Shown piece by piece: positions 1 through 8,665 of a stretch of 45,972 bases of DNA (its first letter is position 1; the number at the start of each line of letters is the position of its first letter). The DNA is from Ornithinicoccus halotolerans (GTDB lineage: Bacteria > Actinomycetota > Actinomycetes > Actinomycetales > Dermatophilaceae), in contig NZ_WIQI01000013.1 of NCBI RefSeq assembly GCF_009602535.1, positions 1-45,972 on the forward strand, given 5' to 3'. The notes under the pieces were generated by a model. It did not search any database, was not told the DNA's origin, and saw only the letters and a program-made list of their open reading frames with translations. The position numbers were made by a program, and so were the translations under genes.

Positions 1-2
1 CG

Positions 3-1805
3 GACCCGCGCTGGGCCGACGTGGTGGCCGCGCTGGACCTGGATGCCCCGCCGGCCGCGCTGTGGGAGCCCGGACCGGCCGGCGGGCGCTGGCTGCCCGG
101 GGCGCGGCTGAACCTGTCGGTGCAGTGCCTCGACCGGCAGCTGCCCGAGCGGGCCAGCACGGTCGCGCTGCACTGGGAGGGCGAGCCCGGCGACCGGCGC
201 AGCCTCAGCTACGGCGAGCTGCACCAGCAGGTGCGGGCGCTGGCACGGGCGCTGCGCGCGATGGGGGTCGGCGAGGGCGACCGGGTCGGGCTGCACCTGG
301 GGTGGCTGCCGGAGACGGTCGTGACGATGCTGGCGTGTGCCCGGGTGGGTGCGGTGCACAGCCTGCTGCCGGTGCCGCTCCCGGTGGAGCCGCTGGCCGA
401 CCGGCTCTCCCAGCTGGACCTGAAGGTGCTGTTCACCCAGGACGGCGCGTGGCGGCACGGTGCCGTGCTGCCGCTGAAGGCCCGCGCCGACGAGGCCCTG
501 CTGGCCGCCGGCAGCGTCGAGCACACGATCGTGGTGCGGCGCACCGGGATGGACGTGGCCTGGTTCGAGGGCGACCGCTGGTGGCACGACGTCGTGACCA
601 GCGCCCCCGCCGACGAGCCGGCCGGTCACGACTCGCCCGTCTCGGTCCCCGCCGACCACCCGGTCGTGATCGTGCCGCTGGCCAACCGGGGCGGGGAGCC
701 GGTCTTCACGGTGCACGGCACCGGCACCGTGCTGACCGCCGCGAGCGCGGTCCACGCCCACCTGCGCACCGGCGGGCCGTTCTGGTGCGCCGGTGACATC
801 GCCTGGGCGGTGACCCAGTTCCACGGCATCTACGGGCCGCTGGCCTGCGGCGACACCACGGTGATGTACGAGGGCACGCTGGATGTGCCCAACCACCGGC
901 GGGTGTGGGACATCATCGACCGCTACGGCGTGGAGTCCCTGCTCACCTCCCCCTCGGTGGTGCGGACCGTCCGCGGCTGGGCCCGGGAGATGCCGGCCCC
1001 GAACGCGGCCCCGTCGCTGCGGCGGCTGGTGACCGCCGGCGAGCCGGTGGAGCCGGAGCTGGCCGAGTGGCTGGTCGACGCCTTCGCCGGCCGGCGCATC
1101 GAGCTCGGTGACGCCTGGGGGCAGCTGGAGCTCGGCGGCATCGTGCGCGTCACCGGCCTCTCCGGCACCCCGATGCCCGACTGCGGGCTCGACCTGGTCG
1201 ACCACGACGGCCGGCCGGCACCGGACGGCGAGCCCGGCGAGGCGGTGCTGCGCCGCCCCTGGCCGGGCACCGTCGTGGGGGTGGAGGGCAGCCAGGCCGC
1301 GGTCGCTGAGACGCACTGGACGCGGCATCCCGGCTGCTACTCGACCGGGGACATGGCGGTGCGGCGCACGGGTGGCGGGCCGGGCGGCGACCTGGTCTTC
1401 CTCGGCCGCACCGACGACGTGGTCTCCATCTCCGGACAGCTCGTGTCGCTGCGGGAGGTGCAGGAGGTGCTGACCGACCACCCGTACGTCCGGCAGGCCG
1501 AGGTCACCTGGCGCAAGGACCCTGAGCTCGGCCGCAGCATCGTGGCCGCGGTCGCCCTCGAGCAGGGCGCGCCGACCGGGGACCTGGACGGCGTCGCCGT
1601 CGAGCTGATGGACAACGTGCGGGAGCTGATGGGCGGCCTGGCCCGGCCGCGGGCGGTGCTGGTGGTGGACCGGTTCGGCGACGAGCTGAGCCGGGACCAG
1701 CGGGCGCGGGCGTTCGCGACGCTGGCGACGCCGGACCGGCGCGGCGGGCCGCGGCAGGTCAGCTGGGCGCAGGTGCTCGCCGCCGCCGGTCACCCGGTGG
1801 TGTAG
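3..1805 (+). CDS. Acetyl-CoA-synthetase-like adenylate-forming protein, catalytically degenerate (5' partial)
   Basis: The frame is open from the window edge, so the start lies upstream. The fold is that of ANL enzymes of the acetyl/propionyl-CoA synthetase type: LSYGELHQQV near the N-terminus, GVGEGDRVGLHL, AGEPVEPELAEW, then the C-terminal YSTGDM and GRTDDVVSISGQ segments. Key catalytic parts are missing. Where the family has a Ser/Thr/Gly-rich phosphate loop (YTSGTTGKPKG type) this protein has VPLANRGGEPVFTVHG. The DTWWQTETG motif is replaced by GDAWGQLELG. The C-terminal PKTRSGK catalytic lysine region reads FGDELSRDQRARAF, without the lysine. I infer a non-catalytic or altered paralogue, perhaps regulatory. 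It could still bind nucleotide or acyl-CoA. The family call is firm; acetate activation is unlikely. Confidence 0.75.
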   Translation, partial: DPRWADVVAALDLDAPPAALWEPGPAGGRWLPGARLNLSVQCLDRQLPERASTVALHWEGEPGDRRSLSYGELHQQVRALARALRAMGVGEGDRVGLHLGWLPETVVTMLACARVGAVHSLLPVPLPVEPLADRLSQLDLKVLFTQDGAWRHGAVLPLKARADEALLAAGSVEHTIVVRRTGMDVAWFEGDRWWHDVVTSAPADEPAGHDSPVSVPADHPVVIVPLANRGGEPVFTVHGTGTVLTAASAVHAHLRTGGPFWCAGDIAWAVTQFHGIYGPLACGDTTVMYEGTLDVPNHRRVWDIIDRYGVESLLTSPSVVRTVRGWAREMPAPNAAPSLRRLVTAGEPVEPELAEWLVDAFAGRRIELGDAWGQLELGGIVRVTGLSGTPMPDCGLDLVDHDGRPAPDGEPGEAVLRRPWPGTVVGVEGSQAAVAETHWTRHPGCYSTGDMAVRRTGGGPGGDLVFLGRTDDVVSISGQLVSLREVQEVLTDHPYVRQAEVTWRKDPELGRSIVAAVALEQGAPTGDLDGVAVELMDNVRELMGGLARPRAVLVVDRFGDELSRDQRARAFATLATPDRRGGPRQVSWAQVLAAAGHPVV

Positions 1806-1863
1806 CGGCGGCCGGACCCCTGTCCTCCCCCGATCCGGCTGGCCTACCGCACGGTGGAGTGAA

Positions 1864-1895
1864 GGGTGCGCTGGAGCGCACGGTTTGCCCTACCG
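1864..1895. repeat. Left copy of a 32-bp imperfect inverted repeat with a palindromic core
   Basis: The core GTGCGCTGGAGCGCAC (1866-1881) is itself a near-perfect palindrome. The whole 32-base block matches the reverse complement of 2999-3030 at about 26 of 32 positions, including both ends (GGGTGCGCT and CTACCG). The CTACCG end faces the enclosed DUF559 gene. It also lies just downstream of that gene's stop, so a terminator hairpin role is possible for this copy. Confidence 0.6.
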
Positions 1896-1940
1896 AGGCG
1901 GTCACCGGCGGCCGCGTCACGCCCCCACCCGGTCACCGCC

Positions 1941-2912
1941 TCACCCCACCATCCCGATCCGCCGCTGCGCCGCGACCCGCAGCGCCCGCGCCACCTGCTG
2001 CATGAACGCCTCCGGCTGCAGCCGCAGCCCCAGGACGGGCAGCCGGAGCACCACGACGTCGGCGATCATCAGGTCGTTCTGCCGCAGCGCGTCGTCCACC
2101 GCGGCGAGCCCCCAGGTGTGCTGGGCGCCCTCGACCTCGACGGCGATGCCGAGCTCCTCCCACAGGACGTCCAGGTAGACCCGACCCCGCCGCCCGCGCC
2201 GGACCACCTGCCGGGTGGGCGCGGGCAGCCGGTAGCGGCGGCACAGCGCGGCGAAGTCGAGCTCACCGAGCGCTTGTGCACCCTCGCAGGCGTCACGGAC
2301 GACGGCGTCGACGAGCCGCCGCCGGCGGGACCGGCGTCGCCGCGACCACGCCCGGAGCAGCCGGTCCGGTGCGACGAGGCCCTGCTGCACGCTGCTGACC
2401 ACATAGAGCGCGGCCTGCCGGTCGGTCCGCGCCCACTCGGCCGCGTTGAGCACCGCCACCTCGGTGGGCGCACGGGGGAGCCGCTGTCCCGGCGCGCGCA
2501 CGACCTGCCTGGTCTGATGACGCCGGACACCGGGCAGGTCGACACGGGGGGCACCCGACGGAACGGTCACATGGAGTCGCCGCTCCTCCACCCTGACCAG
2601 CCCGGCCGCCTGCAGGGCGGACGGCCCGTCCAGCACCGCGCCCGACCCTGACTCCCACACCGCCCAGAACGCCCGTGCCGGCCAGTCCGCCGGGCCGCGC
2701 TCGGGCGCCGGCCACGACGCGGGACCGGTCACCGCGACGGTGTGCCGGCCCAGGACGCTCCAGCGACCACCGGCCACCTCGTTGCGCACCGCCCACCGGT
2801 CGATGCCGACGTCCCGCAGCTGCGCCCGGTGCACGACACCGCCCTGGCCGGCGGCGATCCGGCCGGCGAGCTGCTGGCGGCGGGCGGACCGGGAGAAGGT
2901 CACGCACGCCAC
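1941..2912 (-). CDS. DUF559 / AbiEi-N-type protein with predicted endonuclease fold
   Basis: This 323-residue protein has an N-terminal winged-helix-like segment (RAQLRDVGIDRWAVRNEV, about residues 28-45), as in AbiEi-antitoxin-type domains. The C-terminal domain resembles DUF559, a Vsr/MutH-like restriction-endonuclease fold: YLDVLWEELGIAVEVEG and GAQHTW, then QNDLMIADVVVLRLP, with the acidic and Glu-x-Glu residues expected of a metal site. Such proteins are common and poorly understood in actinobacteria. The gene stands alone between the degenerate ACS and the fucose block and is framed by inverted repeats (1864-1895 and 2999-3030), which hints at mobility. No partner toxin gene is visible. 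The start is the ATG at 2912; the next in-frame ATG would cut into the winged-helix part. Function is not established. Confidence 0.7.
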   Translation of the reverse strand: MACVTFSRSARRQQLAGRIAAGQGGVVHRAQLRDVGIDRWAVRNEVAGGRWSVLGRHTVAVTGPASWPAPERGPADWPARAFWAVWESGSGAVLDGPSALQAAGLVRVEERRLHVTVPSGAPRVDLPGVRRHQTRQVVRAPGQRLPRAPTEVAVLNAAEWARTDRQAALYVVSSVQQGLVAPDRLLRAWSRRRRSRRRRLVDAVVRDACEGAQALGELDFAALCRRYRLPAPTRQVVRRGRRGRVYLDVLWEELGIAVEVEGAQHTWGLAAVDDALRQNDLMIADVVVLRLPVLGLRLQPEAFMQQVARALRVAAQRRIGMVG

Positions 2913-2998
2913 CCTGTCGGTGGCCGGGAGCCGCTACCGGCCGGCGCCCTCGGCGCTGTGGATGCCGGCCGTGGCCGTCCATCGCTGCGAAGCCCGGA

Positions 2999-3030
2999 CG
3001 GTAGGACAGGGAGTGCGCTCGAGCGCACCC
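2999..3030. repeat. Right copy of the 32-bp imperfect inverted repeat
   Basis: It contains the perfect 16-bp palindrome GTGCGCTCGAGCGCAC (3013-3028). The block is the inverted partner of 1864-1895, with about 6 mismatches in 32. It sits about 90 bases upstream of the DUF559 start, where it could also be an operator. A short further hairpin, ATCCCG-TC-CGGGAT, follows at 3037-3050 and may terminate the fucose operon that ends at 3079. Confidence 0.6.
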
Positions 3031-3078
3031 GTTGTCATCCCGTCCGGGATGGAAGCGGGAAGGAAGGGGAGAGCGCCG

Positions 3079-3945
3079 CTACGCGCCGGGGAGCTGGTAC
3101 ACCCGTTCGGCGGTGCGGTGCCAGATCGCGGCGGACTCGTCACCGGACAGGCCGTCCAGCACCTCCTGGAGCACCTCCAGCGTCGGGGCATAGCCGCCGT
3201 CGGGCACCGTCATCGGCCAGTCGCCGCCGTACATCAGCCGGTCCGGCCCGAACGCCTCCAGCGCCACCTCGACGGCCGGGCGCAGCGTCGCCGCGTCGTA
3301 GTGGGAGCCCGGGATCCGCAGCCCGGAGACCTTGGCGACCGCCCGCGGGGCGCGGGCGATGCGCCGCATCAGCTGCTCCCACTCCTCGAACGCGGCCGCA
3401 CCCGGCCCCTGGTCCAGCGGCGGCTTGGCGAGGTGGTCGACGACCACGGTCAGCTCCGGCAGCTCCTCCACCAGGGCGGCCACCTGCGCCAGGTGCCTCG
3501 GGTAGGCGTCCGGCACGTCCAGCGGCAGCTCCCGCTCGGCCAGCAGCCCCAGGCTCTCCCGCACCGGCGGCAGGTCGAGGAAGTCGGCGCGCGGGTCGCC
3601 GTGCACCAGGTGGCGCACGCCCCGGAACGCCGGGTGCTGCTGCCACCGGTCCAGTGCCGCCTCCGCCTCCCGCGGGACGTCCAGCGGCACCCAGCCCACC
3701 ACGCCCACCGCCCATCCGAACCGGTCACAGGTCTGCAGCATCATCGCCGTGTCGGCCAGGGTGTCGTCGGCCTGCACCAGCACCGCCGCGTCCACGCTGG
3801 CCGCGGCGAGCTCGGCCTGCGCCTCCTCGGGCTGGTAGTCGCGGTAGAGCACCCCCATCTCCGGGGTGATCCAGGCGTAGGGGCTGTCGCCGCGGGCGGT
3901 GGGCAGCCGCCACACGTGCAGGTGGGAGTCGACGACGCGGGTCAT
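3079..3945 (-). CDS. Amidohydrolase family protein, probable L-fucono-lactonase
   Basis: This 288-residue amidohydrolase-2 (TIM-barrel) protein has the N-terminal metal pair DSHLHVW (residues 6-12), the mid-barrel VVDHLAKP histidine, a KVSGL strand and the C-terminal MYGGDWP aspartate. In COG3618-type families these enzymes open sugar lactones such as L-fucono- and L-rhamnono-lactone. It is the last gene of a three-gene minus-strand operon with an aldo-keto reductase (4-base ATGA overlap at 3942-3945) and L-fuconate dehydratase. Its likely reaction is therefore hydrolysis of the lactone made by the reductase into L-fuconate. The start is the ATG at 3945, fixed by that overlap and by the HxH motif close behind it. 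The substrate is inferred from context. Confidence 0.85.
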   Translation of the reverse strand: MTRVVDSHLHVWRLPTARGDSPYAWITPEMGVLYRDYQPEEAQAELAAASVDAAVLVQADDTLADTAMMLQTCDRFGWAVGVVGWVPLDVPREAEAALDRWQQHPAFRGVRHLVHGDPRADFLDLPPVRESLGLLAERELPLDVPDAYPRHLAQVAALVEELPELTVVVDHLAKPPLDQGPGAAAFEEWEQLMRRIARAPRAVAKVSGLRIPGSHYDAATLRPAVEVALEAFGPDRLMYGGDWPMTVPDGGYAPTLEVLQEVLDGLSGDESAAIWHRTAERVYQLPGA

Positions 3946-4955
3946 GGCTGCCCCACCGGCAGCGGCGGCTGGGCCAGCAGCCCCTGGTCGACCAGGTCCC
4001 GCCACAGCGCGTCGGGGATCTCGGCAGTGGCGTTGGCGACCCCGGCGCGGATCTCGTCGGGGTGCCGGGCGCCGAGCATGACGACCTCCACGGCCGGGTG
4101 GCGCGCGACGAACTGCACGGCCGCCTGCGGCACGGTCACGCCGTGGGCACCGCAGACCTCGTAGAGCCGGCGCACCTTCTCGACCACGTCCGGTGGCGCG
4201 GCCAGATAGTCGTAGGTCAGCTCCTCCGGCGCCGGCATCACCGGCCGGGCCAACGCCCCGGAGTTGTAGACGCCGGCGGCGACGACCCGCACCCCCCGCT
4301 CCAGGCAGAGCGGCAGCAGGTCGGCGGCCGCGGGCTGCTCCAGCAGCGAGTAGCGGCCCGCGCACATCACCACGTCCAGGTCGGCCGCGCGCACGCAGCG
4401 GGCGATGACGTCCTGGTCGTTGCAGCCCACCCCGACCCGGTCGACCAGCCCCTCCTCCCGGAGCGCGACCAGCGCCGGCAGCCCCTCGCGGATGCCCTGC
4501 TCCAGGTCGTACTGGTCCGGGTCGTGCAGGTAGAGGGTGTCCACCCGGTCCAGCCCCAGCCGCTCCAGCGACTCCTCCACGCTGCGGCGCACGCCGTCGG
4601 CCGTGGGGTCCCACACCCGACGGGTCGTGGCCGGCACTGCGAACCACTCCGGGTCCCGGTCGCCCTCGCGGTAGTCAGGGTTGTCACGCAGCAGCCGGCC
4701 CACCTTGGTGGAGACGCTGACGCCCTCCCCACCGTGCTGGGCCAGCAGGGGGGCCAGGACCCGGCCCATCCGCCGCTCGGACAGCCCCATCCCGTAGTGC
4801 GGGGCGGTGTCGAAGTCCCGTACCCCCAGCTCCCAGGCGGTGCGCACGGTCGCGTCGGACTCCTCCTCGGTGAGCGGCCGGTACAGGTTGCCCAGCGGGG
4901 CCCCGCCCAGGCCCACCCGCGCGGGCGTGCCGGCCGACGGCGTCCCGGCGCTCAC
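3942..4955 (-). CDS. Aldo/keto reductase, probable L-fucose (D-threo-aldose) 1-dehydrogenase
   Basis: This 337-residue member of the aldo/keto reductase superfamily carries the catalytic tetrad: Asp and Tyr in [18 protein letters not shown], Lys in VSTKVGR, His in LYLHDPD. The layout and length match the D-threo-aldose/L-fucose 1-dehydrogenase and pyridoxal 4-dehydrogenase subgroup. In the oxidative L-fucose pathway such an enzyme oxidises L-fucose to the lactone using NAD(P). It overlaps the lactonase gene by 4 bases and the fuconate dehydratase stop by 4 bases (GTGA/ATGA type at 4952-4955), so the three are translationally coupled. The subgroup call rests on sequence style and neighbours; D-arabinose or another 6-deoxy-aldose is an alternative substrate. 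Confidence 0.85.
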   Translation of the reverse strand: MSAGTPSAGTPARVGLGGAPLGNLYRPLTEEESDATVRTAWELGVRDFDTAPHYGMGLSERRMGRVLAPLLAQHGGEGVSVSTKVGRLLRDNPDYREGDRDPEWFAVPATTRRVWDPTADGVRRSVEESLERLGLDRVDTLYLHDPDQYDLEQGIREGLPALVALREEGLVDRVGVGCNDQDVIARCVRAADLDVVMCAGRYSLLEQPAAADLLPLCLERGVRVVAAGVYNSGALARPVMPAPEELTYDYLAAPPDVVEKVRRLYEVCGAHGVTVPQAAVQFVARHPAVEVVMLGARHPDEIRAGVANATAEIPDALWRDLVDQGLLAQPPLPVGQP

Positions 4956-6286
4956 GCCGACGCCCCCGCCCCGCCGCTACCCGGCTGCTCGCGCCAGACC
5001 GGGCCGTCCGGGAAGGAGTAGTCCGCGCGGGTCCCGGCCAGGATCTCGGTGCCGGCGCCCGGGGCCAGCGGGGCCCGGTAGCGGCCGCCGGCCACCTCGG
5101 TGGGGGTGACGAAGTGCTCGTGCAGGTGGTCGACGTACTCGATGACCCGGCCCTCGGTGGTGCCGGAGACGGCGACGTAGTCCAGCATGCTCAGGTGCTG
5201 CACCGCCTCGCACAGGCCGACGCCACCGGCGTGCGGGCAGACCCGGACGCCGAACTTGGCGGCCAGCAGCAGGATCGCCAGGTTCTCGTTCACGCTGGCG
5301 ACCCGGGTGGCGTCCAGCTGCAGCACCGACAGCCCGCGGGCCTGCAGGAACTGCTTGAACAGCACCCGGTTCTGGCCATGCTCGCCGGTGGCGACCGGCG
5401 TCGGCGCGATCCCCTCGGCGATGGCGGCGTGCCCGAGCACGTCGTCGGGACTGGTCGGCTCCTCGACCCAGGCCAGCTCCCCCTCGGCCGCGAGCGCCCG
5501 GACCCACTCGATCGCCTCCGCCACGTCCCAGCGCTGGTTGGCGTCGACCGCGATCCCGATGCCGGGGCCGACGGCCTCCCGGGCGATCCGCAGCCGGCGC
5601 AGGTCCTCGGCCAGGTCCGCGCCGACCTTGAGCTTGACCTGGCCGAACCCCTCGGCGACCGCCTCACGGCACAGCCGGGCCAGCTTCTCGTCGTCGTAGC
5701 CGAGCCAGCCGGGCGTGGTGGTGTAGGCGGGGTACCCGCTGCGCAGCAGCTCGGCCTCGCGCGCGGCGCGGCCCGGCTCGGCCTCCCGCAGGATCGCCAG
5801 TGCCTCCTCGCGGGTGAGCGCGTCGGTGAGGTAGCGGAAGTCGACGAGGTCGACCAGCTCCTCGGGGGTCATCGAGGCCAGCAGCCGCCACAGCGGCTGG
5901 CCGGCACGCTTGGCCTTCAGGTCCCACAGCGCGGTGATGACCGCGCCGATGGCCATGTGCATGACGCCCTTCTCCGGACCCAGCCAGCGCAGCTGGGAGT
6001 CGTGCACCAGGGCGCGCCAGGTGCCGCCCATGTCCGCCAGCAGCGGCTCGACCTGCTGGCCCGCCAGGTGGGGGCGGAGCGCGTCCAGCGCGGCGCGGAC
6101 CACGTCATTGCCGCGGCCGATCGTGAAGACGAACCCGTGCCCCTCGTGCCCGTCCCCGGCGTCGGTGCGCACGACCACGTAGGCGGTGGAGTAGTCCGGT
6201 TCGGGGTTCATCGCGTCCGAACCGTCCAGCTCGCGCGAGGTCGGGAACCGCAGGTCGGCGGTCTCCAGCCCGGTGATGACGCTCAC
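4952..6286 (-). CDS. L-fuconate dehydratase (enolase superfamily)
   Basis: The 444-residue protein is a close match in form to FucD-type L-fuconate dehydratases. It has the KxK base (VKLKVG), the metal ligand DANQRW, the VEEPTSPDD strand, [10 protein letters not shown] and the [10 protein letters not shown] histidine region. The N-terminus carries the family-typical [15 protein letters not shown]. The enzyme removes water from L-fuconate to give 2-keto-3-deoxy-L-fuconate. It is first in the minus-strand operon with the reductase and lactonase. The GTG start at 6286 is preceded by AAGGAGGA (6292-6300). An ACATCCGATGT operator lies about 55 bases upstream. No KDF aldolase or dehydrogenase is visible in the window, so the pathway's end must be encoded elsewhere. 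Confidence 0.93.
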   Translation of the reverse strand: MSVITGLETADLRFPTSRELDGSDAMNPEPDYSTAYVVVRTDAGDGHEGHGFVFTIGRGNDVVRAALDALRPHLAGQQVEPLLADMGGTWRALVHDSQLRWLGPEKGVMHMAIGAVITALWDLKAKRAGQPLWRLLASMTPEELVDLVDFRYLTDALTREEALAILREAEPGRAAREAELLRSGYPAYTTTPGWLGYDDEKLARLCREAVAEGFGQVKLKVGADLAEDLRRLRIAREAVGPGIGIAVDANQRWDVAEAIEWVRALAAEGELAWVEEPTSPDDVLGHAAIAEGIAPTPVATGEHGQNRVLFKQFLQARGLSVLQLDATRVASVNENLAILLLAAKFGVRVCPHAGGVGLCEAVQHLSMLDYVAVSGTTEGRVIEYVDHLHEHFVTPTEVAGGRYRAPLAPGAGTEILAGTRADYSFPDGPVWREQPGSGGAGASA

Positions 6287-6341
6287 GTACTCCTCCTTGA
6301 GTCGGCCGTCGGTGGCTGCGCCACCCGGCCCGTCGCACTAT

Positions 6342-6352
6342 ACATCCGATGT
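6342..6352. promoter_or_regulatory. Operator-like inverted repeat upstream of fuconate dehydratase
   Basis: ACATCCGATGT is an inverted repeat, ACAT-N3-ATGT, about 55 bases upstream of the dehydratase start. The same sequence with one base changed (ACATCCTATGT) precedes the sugar ABC importer at 10286-10296. A shared regulator, perhaps of the GntR/FCD class, is inferred; its gene is not in the window. Confidence 0.6.
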
Positions 6353-6418
6353 TTTCCGGTGGGAACGGGCCAGACCCGGGCCGGCCGGGCCCGACACCCC
6401 GCTCCCCGTCCGGACAGC

Positions 6419-6452
6419 GGCGCGCACCGCGGACCGAGCCGCGGTGCGCGCC
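6419..6452 (-). terminator. Strong hairpin terminator after the sugar-binding lipoprotein gene
   Basis: A perfect 14-bp stem (6419-6432 with 6439-6452) closes a 6-base loop, 40 bases past the stop of the binding-protein gene. It separates the ABC importer unit from the dehydratase operon, which then needs its own promoter near the 6342 operator. There is no U-tract, as is usual at this GC content. Confidence 0.75.
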
Positions 6453-6492
6453 GTCGTGACGGTGGAGTCGTCAGCTGCTGCCAGCCGCCGGC

Positions 6493-7533
6493 TCACTCGT
6501 AGAGCATCGCCTGGATGTCCTCGTCGTCGATGTTGCTCTGGTCGACCCAGTAGGAGCCGGTGTCGATCTCCTCGGGCAGCTCCTCACCCTCGATCGCCTT
6601 CACGGCCGAGTCCACGGTGGCGCGGCCGATGCCCTGCGGGTCCTGGGTGATCAGGCCGGCCATGACGCCGGACTTGATGGCGTCGATCTGGGCCTGGCCG
6701 GAGTCGAAGCCGACGATGGTCAGCTCACCGGGCTGCATCCCCAGCTCGTTGACGGCGTTGACGACGCCGATCGCCGAGCCCTCGTTGGTGCCGTAGAGGC
6801 CCTTGAGGTCGGGGTTGGCCGAGATCATGGCCTTGGCGATGTCGGCGGACTTCAGGTGGTCGCCGTCGCCGTACTGGATGTCGACCACCTCGATGTCGGG
6901 GTAGTCCTCCTCGATCTTGTTGACGAAGCCGTCGCGGCGCTCGACACCGGTGCTGTTGATCTGGCTGTGCGCGACGACCGCGACCTTGCCCTCGTTGTCG
7001 ATGAGCTCGGCCATGTGCTCGGCCGCCAGCGCGCCGGCGGCCAGGCTGTCGGTCTTGGCGATGGTCTTCTCGATGTCGGTGTTGCACCCGGCGTCGAACT
7101 CCACGACCGGGATCTCGGCCTCCTGGGCCTGCTCCAGCAGCGGGATGCAGGCCTCGGGGTCCAGGGCCGCGTAGCCGATGGCGTCCGGCTGCCGCTCGAT
7201 CGCCGAGCGCAGCATCTGCAGCTGGGCGTCGACCTCGGTCTCGGAGGCGGGGCCGTCGAAGGTGATGGAGACGCCGAGCTCCTCGGCCTTCTCCTCCGCC
7301 CCCGACTGCACCGCCTGCCAGAACTGGTGCTGGAAGCCCTTGGAGACCAGGGCGATGTCGTACTCACCGTCCTGGGCGCCGCCCGACTCGCCGCTGGCAG
7401 CGGCGGCGTCGCCGCCCTCGCCCTCGGCGGCAGGGTCCTCCACGAGCTCGTCGGAGCCGCCCCCGCCGCAGGCGGACAGGGTGAGCGCGGTCGCGGCGGC
7501 CATCGACAGGAGGGCCACTCTGGTGTTCTTCAT
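6493..7533 (-). CDS. Sugar ABC transporter substrate-binding lipoprotein (ribose/CUT2 type)
   Basis: This 346-residue lipoprotein has a signal peptide ending in the lipobox LSAC (about residue 20), then a Gly/Asp/Glu-rich linker and a type I periplasmic-binding fold of the RbsB kind: YDIALVSKGFQHQFWQAVQ, a VVEFDAGCN strand and LKGLYGTNEGSAIGVV. It should capture a monosaccharide outside the membrane for the permease and ATPase encoded upstream. The ATG start at 7533 is chosen because AAGGGAG precedes it and the signal peptide begins there; the open frame extends further upstream without meaning. The neighbouring fuconate dehydratase operon and the shared operator point to L-fucose or a related 6-deoxy sugar as ligand. 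Confidence 0.92.
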   Translation of the reverse strand: MKNTRVALLSMAAATALTLSACGGGGSDELVEDPAAEGEGGDAAAASGESGGAQDGEYDIALVSKGFQHQFWQAVQSGAEEKAEELGVSITFDGPASETEVDAQLQMLRSAIERQPDAIGYAALDPEACIPLLEQAQEAEIPVVEFDAGCNTDIEKTIAKTDSLAAGALAAEHMAELIDNEGKVAVVAHSQINSTGVERRDGFVNKIEEDYPDIEVVDIQYGDGDHLKSADIAKAMISANPDLKGLYGTNEGSAIGVVNAVNELGMQPGELTIVGFDSGQAQIDAIKSGVMAGLITQDPQGIGRATVDSAVKAIEGEELPEEIDTGSYWVDQSNIDDEDIQAMLYE

Positions 7534-7633
7534 GTCTGCTCCCTTGCAGGTGTGGGGTGCCCCGGGTGGGGCCTCACGGGTGGGTCTTGGTGCAGCTGTG
7601 TCGTCGCGGGTAGCGGCTGGGCTGGGTGGTCGG

Positions 7634-8665
7634 CTAGACGGGGCCACCACCCTCGGCGCGGCGCTTGCGCAGGTTGTCGGCGAAGACCGCGACCAGCACG
7701 ACGATGCCGGTGACCACGGTCTGCCACTCGGACTGCACCGCCATGATCCGCAGCCCGTTGATGAGCACGCTCATGATGAGCGCACCGATCAGGGTGCCGA
7801 GGATGGAGCCGCGGCCGCCCATCAACGACGTCCCGCCGATGATGACCGCCGCGATCGCCTGCAGCTCGTAGCCCATGCCGAGCTGCGGCTGCGCCGAGCT
7901 GAGCCGGGAGGCCATCACGACGCCGGCCAGGCCGGTGCAGGCGCCGGCGAGCGCGTAGACGCCCAGCAGCCAGCGGCGGGTGTTGATGCCGGAGAGCCGG
8001 GTGGCCTCCGCGTTGCTGCCGATGGCGTAGGTCATCCGGCCGAGCACCGTCTTGGTGAGGATGATGCCGAGCAGCAGCGCCAGCCCGAACAGGATGAGCA
8101 CCGCGTTGGGGATCCGGGGGACGAGCTGGCCGAGCGCGATCTGCTGGAAGCCCGGCACGCCGCTGAGGTAGATCGGGCGGACACCGGAGAGGACCAGCGC
8201 CAGCCCCTGGGCCATCATCATCATCGCCAGCGTCGCGATGAACGGCGGCAGCCCGAGCACGGTGACGTTGAAGCCGTTGACGAACCCCAGCAGCGCGCCG
8301 AAGGCGATCCCGCCGAGCACGCCCACCACCAGCGGCATCCCCATGTTGGTGAGCAGCAGCCCGGTGACCACCGAGCACAGCGTCATGCCGGTGCCGATCG
8401 ACAGGTCGATCCCACCGGTGATGATGACGAAGGTCGTGCCCACGGCCAGGATCCCGATGACCGCGGTGGCCAGCAGGATCGAGCTCAGGTTGCTGATGGT
8501 GAAGAAGTTGGGGCTGGCGACCGAGAAGAAGGCCACCAGCGCGATCAGCGTCCCGAAGGCCAGCGCCTGCTGCAGCCGCTGGCCCAGGCTCTGCCGCCAG
8601 CCCGGGCCAGCGGCCGTGGGCGCCGTCGAGGTCGCGGCGGCGTCGGTGGTGGTGGTGTCGGTCAT
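7634..8665 (-). CDS. Sugar ABC transporter permease (RbsC-like)
   Basis: This 343-residue membrane protein has about eight to ten hydrophobic segments and the CUT2 permease hallmarks: TGGIDLSIG in the middle and AIAAVIIGGTSLMGGRGS in the C-terminal half, which contacts the ATPase. The cytoplasmic N-terminal tail is Thr/Ala-rich (MTDTTTTDAAATS). The ATG start at 8665 overlaps the stop of the ATPase gene by 4 bases. About 100 non-coding bases separate it from the binding-protein gene, enough for a processing or attenuating element that boosts the lipoprotein relative to the membrane parts. It forms the membrane channel of the importer. Confidence 0.93.
   Translation of the reverse strand: MTDTTTTDAAATSTAPTAAGPGWRQSLGQRLQQALAFGTLIALVAFFSVASPNFFTISNLSSILLATAVIGILAVGTTFVIITGGIDLSIGTGMTLCSVVTGLLLTNMGMPLVVGVLGGIAFGALLGFVNGFNVTVLGLPPFIATLAMMMMAQGLALVLSGVRPIYLSGVPGFQQIALGQLVPRIPNAVLILFGLALLLGIILTKTVLGRMTYAIGSNAEATRLSGINTRRWLLGVYALAGACTGLAGVVMASRLSSAQPQLGMGYELQAIAAVIIGGTSLMGGRGSILGTLIGALIMSVLINGLRIMAVQSEWQTVVTGIVVLVAVFADNLRKRRAEGGGPV

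Noticed and set aside
7534-7650. Upstream start for the sugar-binding protein
   Set aside because: The extension lacks a ribosome site and would bury the lipoprotein signal peptide, which begins at the ATG at 7533.
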